From Malurus cyaneus samueli (lineage: Eukaryota; Chordata; Aves; Passeriformes; Maluridae): DNA of 64,000 nt. The stretch is taken from positions 35,891,056 through 35,955,055 of the forward strand of contig CM019217.1 in the NCBI GenBank assembly GCA_009741485.1. Direction: 5' to 3'. Of this stretch, positions 58,231 through 64,000 are shown piece by piece. Under the pieces are notes generated by a model. It did not search any database. It was not told where the DNA came from and saw only the letters and a program-made list of their open reading frames with translations. A program made the translations under genes and the position numbers. The first letter of the stretch is position 1. The number at the start of each line of letters is the position of its first letter.

Positions 58231-59643
58231 ATATGACACCCTGAGACGAAGAAGAAATTAGTGAGGAACTAACAAATCAGGTATTTCCTGGGGTTTGGGC
58301 TACTGATGTTCCAGGGAGAGCTAAGAATGCATCTCCCATACAAATTAAACTCAATTAAACTCAAAGAGGGAAAGCAGCCAGTTAGAGTTAAAAATATCCT
58401 TTAAGAAAAGAAGATAGAGGAGTCAGCCCAGTAATAGAAAACTTTTTGCAGCTAGGATTGCTGAGAGAATGCCAGTCTGAATTTAACACCCCTACGCTAC
58501 CCGTTTCGCAAACCTGATGGATCATACTGGGTAGTACAGGATTTAAGGGCTATCAAATAAGATTACAGAAGACTCTACCCTGTAGTGGCAATCCATATAC
58601 GTTATTAACTGAATTAACACACGGAGTTAATTTGGTTGTACTGTCCTAGATTTTGAAGGATGCCTTCTTTTGCTTCCCTCTCCACGAACCAGCCAGAAAA
58701 TATTCGTTTTTGAATGGGAAATCCCTAAAAGTGGGCGTAAAACGCAGCTCACCTGGGCAGTGTTGCCTCAAGGTTCAAGAATAGTCCTACCATATTTGGA
58801 GATCAACTTGCCAGGACTTAGAATCCTGGGAGGTCCACTCAGAAGGAAAACTGTTGCAGTATGTGGATAAGCTCTTGATAGCTACCAAGACTGAAGAGGC
58901 CTGTCTTACTGGACAGTAAGTCTGCTAATTTCCTAGGACTGCAGGGATACCAGGTTTCCAAGAAAAAGGCCCAAGTAATGAAAAAACAGGTGATTTACCT
59001 GGGCTATGAGATCAGTGCAGGACAAAGGAGCTGGGGCAGGATCGCAAGGAAGCCATCTGCCAGACCCTGAAACTCAGACTGTGAAAGAACTCAGAACATT
59101 CTTGGGATGACGGGCTGGTCCAGACTTTGGATTTATAATTAGGTTTACTTGTAAAGCCCCTATATGCTCTCATAAACACGGAACAGAGGGTCTCTCCAGT
59201 GGAAAGGAAGCCAAAAGGCTTTGAGCAGCTAAAGAATGCCTCATGTCAGCACCAGCTCTAGGACTTCCAGACGTGAGTAAAGCATTCTTCCTGTTCTCCC
59301 ATGAGAAACAGGGAATTGCCTTGGGAATTTAGCACAAGACCTGGTCGTACCGACGGGCAGTTTGCTTATTTCTCAAAGCAACTAGATACAGCAGCCAAAG
59401 GATGGCCGGGTGCCCTCAGGGTTTGTTGCAGCAGTCTGATGAACATTCAGGAGGCACGGAAGTTTACATTGGGCCAGAAAATGACTGTGCTGGTGTCACA
59501 CACAGTGTCCGCAGTGCTGGAAATGAAAGGCGGCCACTGGCTATCCCCACAGAGGTTCTTGAAATACCAGCCATCATGGTAGAACAAGATTGATGTAGAA
59601 ATAGTGTTGACTAAATGTCACCCAGCTTCTTTCCTCAGCGGAA
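58231..59643 (+). pseudogene. pol: ERV-B reverse transcriptase, heavily frameshifted
   Basis: RT domain in pieces across all three frames. Recognisable blocks: LRECQSEFNTP region near 58460, FEWEIPKSGRKTQLTWAVLPQG near 58700-58775, and YVDK at 58860-58871 where YVDD is expected. After it come VSKKKAQVMKKQVIYLGYEI at about 58949-59010 and connection-domain pieces to 59590. Compared with the second copy at 63054-64000, this stretch has a net loss of 13 bases over 934, mostly single bases in short runs, so many breaks look like sequence error. Others, such as the frame change just before the segment encoding the first catalytic Asp, are shared by both copies. Confidence 0.8.
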
Positions 59644-60200
59644 ATGAAGAAGAGCCGGTACACCACGATTTGTCTGGAGACCATTGAAGCTACATACTCC
59701 AGTCGTCGGGATCGGAAGGATACCCCTTTAGATGACGCAGAAACTTGGTTCACTGATGGGAGCAGTTACGTTATTAGTGGAAAGCGACACGCTGGGTATG
59801 CAGTTGCTACCTGCAAAAAGGTAATAGAATCTGGACCTTTGCCAACAAACACCTCCGCACAGAAAGCTGAGATAATTGCTCTGACACGTGCCCTGGAAAT
59901 GGCAAAAGGAAAGAAAATAAACATCTATACAGACTCAAAGTATGCATTTGGGGTTGTACATCACATGGAGCCATTTGGAAGGAAAGGGGACTGTTGAATC
60001 ACTCAAGGAAAAAATATCAAACATGCACAAGAAATATTGCGGCTGTTGGAAGCAGTCCAGCTACCTGAGAAGGTCGCAATCATGCACATTAAGGCACACC
60101 AAAAGGTGAGCTCTGAATTGGAGGAAGGAAACGAGCTGGCAGACAGAGAGGCAAAAAGGGCAGCAAAAGGCCAGATACAACAAGAAGAGCCCTGATCCCA
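59644..60200 (+). pseudogene. pol: ERV-B RNase H domain
   Basis: Type I RNase H fused to RT, which degrades the RNA strand of the RNA-DNA hybrid. Acidic residues are visible in WFTDGSSYV (near 59752), AQKAEIIALTRAL (near 59858), INIYTDSKYAF (near 59920) and NELADREAK (near 60129), so the catalytic DEDD-type set appears complete. The frame is open from 59644 to 59997 and then interrupted by a TGA at 59995-59997. Confidence 0.85.
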
Positions 60201-60985
60201 GATGGGCAGGTCTCCCTAGAAACGTAGCCTAATATCAATGAAGAATTAGGAAGTTAATTAAAGATGAAAAAGGAACATATAACCAAGAGGGATGGGCTAT
60301 CACAGCAGAAGGAAGGATAATAATACCTTCTCATTTGTTGTGGTCATTAATTAGGGAGGAACACCAGAAAACACACTGGGGTGTAGATGCTCTGTATAAT
60401 TACCTAAATGATAAAATTATTGCCAGGCATTTACAAGATACCATCAAGCAGGTAACCCGGCAGTGTGACATTTGCCTCCAGACTAAACCCAAAATTACTC
60501 GCAAAATAAAACTTGGTCAAATTGGAAGGGGCCATGGACCTGGACAGCAGTGGCAAATTGATTTCACAGAACTTCCAAGAAAAGGGGGGTATCGATACTT
60601 GTTGGTATTAAGAGTACCTTTTCAGGTGGACCAGAAGCCTTTCCACCAGAACCACCAAGGCCCGGGAAGTAACTAAAGTGTTGCTGTGAGAATAATACAC
60701 ACGCTTTGGGGTCCAGCCAAATATCCTCAGACAGAGGGCCCCACTTTATTGCAAGGGTGGTACAGCAAATTAGCTGCCAATTAGGCATAAAATGGAAACT
60801 CCACACCCCGTACCATCCTCAATCAAGTGGTCAGGTGGAAAAAATGAACATCTATATCAAGCAACAGATTGTGAGGCTAAGGCAAGAAGCCAATTTACCG
60901 CGGCCCAATCTCTCTCACTTGCATTTATAAAATTCGGACCAAACCCAGAACTAAGAACAGTTAAGCCCCTTTGAAATACTCTATG
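60201..60985 (+). pseudogene. pol: ERV-B integrase
   Basis: The HHCC zinc-binding N-domain has HQKTH and CDIC (60362-60476). The catalytic core shows WQIDFTELP (first Asp, near 60560), ISSDRGPHF (second Asp, near 60725) and GQVEKMN (Glu, near 60835). Exactly 35 residues lie between the second Asp and the Glu. All catalytic residues are visible, but frame changes occur near 60620-60700 and after 60900. The C-terminal domain is not clearly resolved. Confidence 0.85.
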
Positions 60986-60999
60986 GGAGACCGTATGGA

Positions 61000-62440
61000 G
61001 TACAAAAGGGAATATCTACCCAAGTTGGGGAAGAAATAATGACCAGTCTATAGATCGGTCATTAGGAAGCAATCAGAAAGATTGAAAAACACAAAACGTG
61101 GCGAGAACCCGAAGTCAAAGTTTAGATGGTCTGTCAATGGATATTCAACCTGGGGAATTGTGTATATGTTAAGTCTTTGCAGAAAAACCTGGAGCACAGT
61201 GGGGGGCGGGGGGGGGAGGGCGCCGCGGGGGGGGGTGGCGGGGGGAAAAGAAAGCGGGGGTCCGACCAACCACCAAAAAACTGAGTGATTCCATTTGGGA
61301 GAATTATAGCTTTCTTTCACTCGGGTATTGATGAATTCCAGGCATTGCTCCGTTAATTTTTTTAAATTGCGGTGAAAGTGGTAAGGAGATACTTTGAAAT
61401 GGTCCTGTTCCCACTGGTGGCATCGAACAACAAAGAATATGGACCATTTTTCCACAGTGGTGCCTACCAATGATTCATCACATATCCTGAATCGCCCGTT
61501 GAATGAAATGTACGGACCATTAAACCTTGAACCTTCGGGTTCCGGCACCGAATTAAAATCGTAAGGGATGCATGAGCCTGGTTCTCATATCTATCATGCA
61601 GCAGTAGTGAGATATGCTCATTAAATATACGCTCCATAGGAAAGATCACAAGCTTGGCTCATATGATTCAATACTCTCACGCAAGCAGGGGTTTATTAGT
61701 TTATCTCTACGGTCGTTATTAATGTACATCTCAGAGCGATATGGGTAGCGTCCCATCAGGACAGGGTACAATACTGAATTGGGCTTGGTTCAAGGTATAC
61801 TGGCGGTATCTGGATCCATGGGAGGTATTTCTGGTAAAAAAGGGTTTTAAATCTGTTGACTGTGTTATGCACGAAAATCAGGTTTACTGCAAGACAAGAA
61901 TGGGAAAACAAGGCATGGCCAACTTCAGGGCGACGTAGATGAGGTAATCACAATACGGATGCTGAAGGTTCAATGGGCTGCCTATGAAAAAGGCCTCAAG
62001 ATAAGTGTCTGACCCCTACTGATAAGCATGATGAAATTTGTACTAGTTCGAGTGAATTGGATTGTTGATATACTTTTACGTTAGTACAGACTGTTGAGGT
62101 AGTTTGTCTTTGGGCCCAGGATGCAATAGGGCTCTCATTCAAATTTAAAATAAATGCCATAGGTGGACCTGTTACAACCTATGCCAGCACTCAGGCCCAA
62201 ATCCAAACTACACCACCTAAACTTGAACCCAAAATTTATGAAACTGGCCCATATGTAATAAGGAACACAGGTCAACAACAATTGTTGTTTAACCCAGAGT
62301 GGTCTCTCAAGCGTGTTGAACTGACAATGCAGATCAATGTTTCTGAAATTCAACCAACATGTTCTCCTTTCCTACAAACATCCTTCAAGGGGTGGGTAAC
62401 TTGGTTGAGGAAACAAGTGCCCTTCAAGGGTAGAACACGA
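61000..62440 (+). pseudogene. env: ERV-B Env-like surface part, degraded
   Basis: The region between integrase and the RTRR site, where env surface subunit is expected. An open piece lies at 61741-61938 and another from about 62150 runs into the next feature. The first part (61000-61740) is very noisy, with a G-rich run at 61199-61260 and no continuous frame on the plus strand. A 166-codon frame on the minus strand there is judged to be a shadow. I cannot assign a receptor-binding family. Confidence 0.5.
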
Positions 62441-63052
62441 AGAGACTTAACTGGAGTGTTTGAGACAGGATTAGGAGTTTTAAATAGAATTGATTCAGAA
62501 ATATTAGTGAATAAATTGGCCACTGTAACTAATGATTTAGTAAAATTAAGACAACCCCTGCAGTCTTCTCTACTATCATTAGGGAGTGAGCAGTGGCAAG
62601 TTTCAAAAGTGTTACCAAAATGGGAAGAAATTAACGAACAGGACCATGAATTAATAATAAATGCACTTGGTATAGTCCAGGACAATGTATCCTTAGCCCT
62701 TAGTTGTATACAGGCACAACTATGGACACAGTCAGCAGCTGCCTTAATTATAAGAGAAGGTAGTGAAGGCACTTTTCCCATTGAAATTCGGAAAATTGTT
62801 TGGGACAATGCCACTGATCTAGAAAGAAAATTTCAATCTTGGTGGACCCTGGTAAACTTTACCTATGACCCTTTTGACAATATGGCCACAGCCTTTGTGC
62901 TCACTATACGTAATGCTACTGTCTACATTATCCACCCCATTGTTGCATTAGGATTAAACCATGAGAAAACAGTGCTCTATCCCTCTGAACATAGGGTATG
63001 GGCCCGGATGGTAGAGAAAAAGTGGCAAACTGTGAATTTAGAATCCTGTATT
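62282..63052 (+). pseudogene. env: Env-like ectodomain (SU end and TM-like)
   Basis: About 257 codons of open frame that also extend upstream without an ATG. KGRTRR at about 62429-62446 is a possible furin-type cleavage site. Downstream come helical segments (ILVNKLATVTNDLVKL; HELIINALGIVQDNVSLAL), two N-glycosylation sequons (NATD, NFTY) and a Trp-rich stretch. There is no obvious hydrophobic fusion peptide after RTRR, no CX6CC motif and no immunosuppressive-domain motif of gammaretroviral type. The frame is cut at the N at 63053; anything after it belongs to pol. Confidence 0.55.
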
Positions 63053-63053
63053 N
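63053..63053. other. Single N at a sequence junction
   Basis: The sequence jumps here from Env-like to protease/RT sequence already seen at 58110. Probably a contig join. Confidence 0.9.
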
Positions 63054-64000
63054 ATTCCCCAAAAGCACTCTTGGGTAGGGATTTATTAGAACAATTACAA
63101 GCAACCATTATGTTTAAAAATGGGGAAATTACTCTGGAGGTGAATGATCAACAATATGTAGAAATATTAAGTTTAATATTGACAACCCCTGAGACCGAAG
63201 AAGAAATTAGTGAGGAACTAACAAATCAGGTATTTCCTGGGGTTTGGGCTACTGATGTTCCAGGGAGAGCTAAGAATGCATCTCCCATACAAATTAAACT
63301 CAATTAAACTCAAAGAGGGAAAGCAGCCAGTTAGAGTTAAAAAATATCCTTTAAGAAAAGAAGATAGAGGAGTCAGCCCAGTAATAGAAAACTTTTTGCA
63401 GCTAGGATTGCTGAGAGAATGCCAGTCTGAATTTAACACCCCTACGCTACCCGTTCGCAAACCTGATGGATCATACTGGGTAGTACAGGATTTAAGGGCT
63501 ACAAATAAGATTACAGAAGACCTCTACCCTGTAGTGGCAAATCCATATACGTTATTAACTGAATTAACACCGGAGTTAATTTGGTTGTACTGTCCTAGAT
63601 TTGAAGGATGCCTTCTTTTGCTTCCCTCTCCACGAAACCAGCCAGAAAATATTCGTTTTTGAATGGGAAAACCCTAAAAGTGGGCGTAAAACGCAGCTCA
63701 CCTGGGCAGTGTTGCCTCAAGGGTTCAAGAATAGTCCTACCATATTTGGAGATCAACTTGCCAAGGACTTAGAATCCTGGGAGGTCCCAGCATCAGAAGG
63801 AAAACTGTTGCAGTATGTGGATAAGCTCTTGATAGCTACCAAGACTGAAGAGGCCTGTCTTACCTGGACAGTAAGTCTGCTAAATTTCCTAGGACTGCAG
63901 GGATACCAGGTTTCCAAGAAAAAGGCCCAAGTAATGAAAAAACAGGTGATTTACCTGGGCTATGAGATCAGTGCAGGACAAAGGAGCTTGGGGCAGGATC
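63054..64000 (+). pseudogene. pol: Second copy of ERV-B protease end and RT
   Basis: Direct repeat of 58110-59043, with 947 instead of 934 bases. It retains ALLGRDLLEQL, the LTWAVLPQG block and YVDK at 63814-63825, and runs off the window in the RT connection region. The longer continuous frames suggest better base accuracy. The frame change before the segment encoding the first catalytic Asp is also present here (near 63585). Confidence 0.85.

Noticed and set aside
61048..61548. 166-codon minus-strand frame
   Set aside because: It runs opposite to the ERV-B env region, covers the G-rich noisy run, and has no recognisable domain.
62282..63307. 341-codon frame joining Env-like and protease/RT sequence
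   Set aside because: The frame crosses the N at 63053, where sequence jumps back to pol. It is a junction artefact, not a fusion protein.

Overview
This window looks like repeat-rich, AT-rich genomic DNA of a songbird (passerine). The evidence is CR1 LINE 3' fragments, a tRNA-Ile-headed SINE with a CR1-like tail of the TguSINE1 type, an ERVL-type avian LTR, and several endogenous retroviruses (ERVs). I recognise no intact host protein-coding gene, RNA gene or CRISPR array.

Layout. 949-4566: a truncated ERV with a long LTR (TATA box, 41-bp minisatellite, polyA signal), a tRNA-Leu-like primer site and a broken gag-like region. 4797-5290: a CR1 fragment. 5950-18580: an inverted repeat (arms about 4.8 and 5.1 kb, 2.7-kb spacer, one N gap) whose right arm becomes very noisy away from the centre. 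20260-21054: a solo LTR. 25829-26212: the 3' LTR of a young provirus called ERV-A here. 28711-28735: an N gap. 28736-42304 and 43219-56788: a giant inverted repeat with 13.57-kb arms and a 914-bp spacer, each arm carrying the same ordered set: ERV-B 5' end, solo LTR, ERVL-type LTR, 1.1-kb LTR, AT-rich DNA, SINE, ERV-A 5' LTR and ERV-A leader. 55100-63052: gammaretrovirus-like ERV-B (LTR, tRNA-Arg primer site, gag, protease, RT, RNase H, integrase, Env-like), heavily frameshifted. 63053: a single N, after which ERV-B pol starts again.

Main conclusion. The two 384-bp LTRs at 25829-26212 and 44982-45365 appear identical, lie in the same orientation and are flanked by the same 6-bp target duplication AGTGAT. 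One has a polypurine tract beside it and the other a tRNA-Trp-like primer site. They are therefore the two ends of one recent insertion. The sequence just before the N gap (28471-28710) is repeated at 42311-42550. Together these show that 28736-42310 is most likely an inverted copy (alternative haplotype or misassembly) inserted within the provirus, so much of the striking palindrome is probably an assembly effect. Removing it gives a provirus of about 5.7 kb on the minus strand.

Biology that survives this correction: ERV-A is young, shows no recognisable gag, pol or env, and carries a CpG-rich, splice-signal-bearing leader that could be captured host sequence. ERV-B shows a gag-stop-pro arrangement with an in-frame UGA, a tRNA-Arg primer site, an altered reverse-transcriptase active-site motif (YVDK) in both copies, and an Env-like ectodomain without the usual gammaretroviral disulfide motif.
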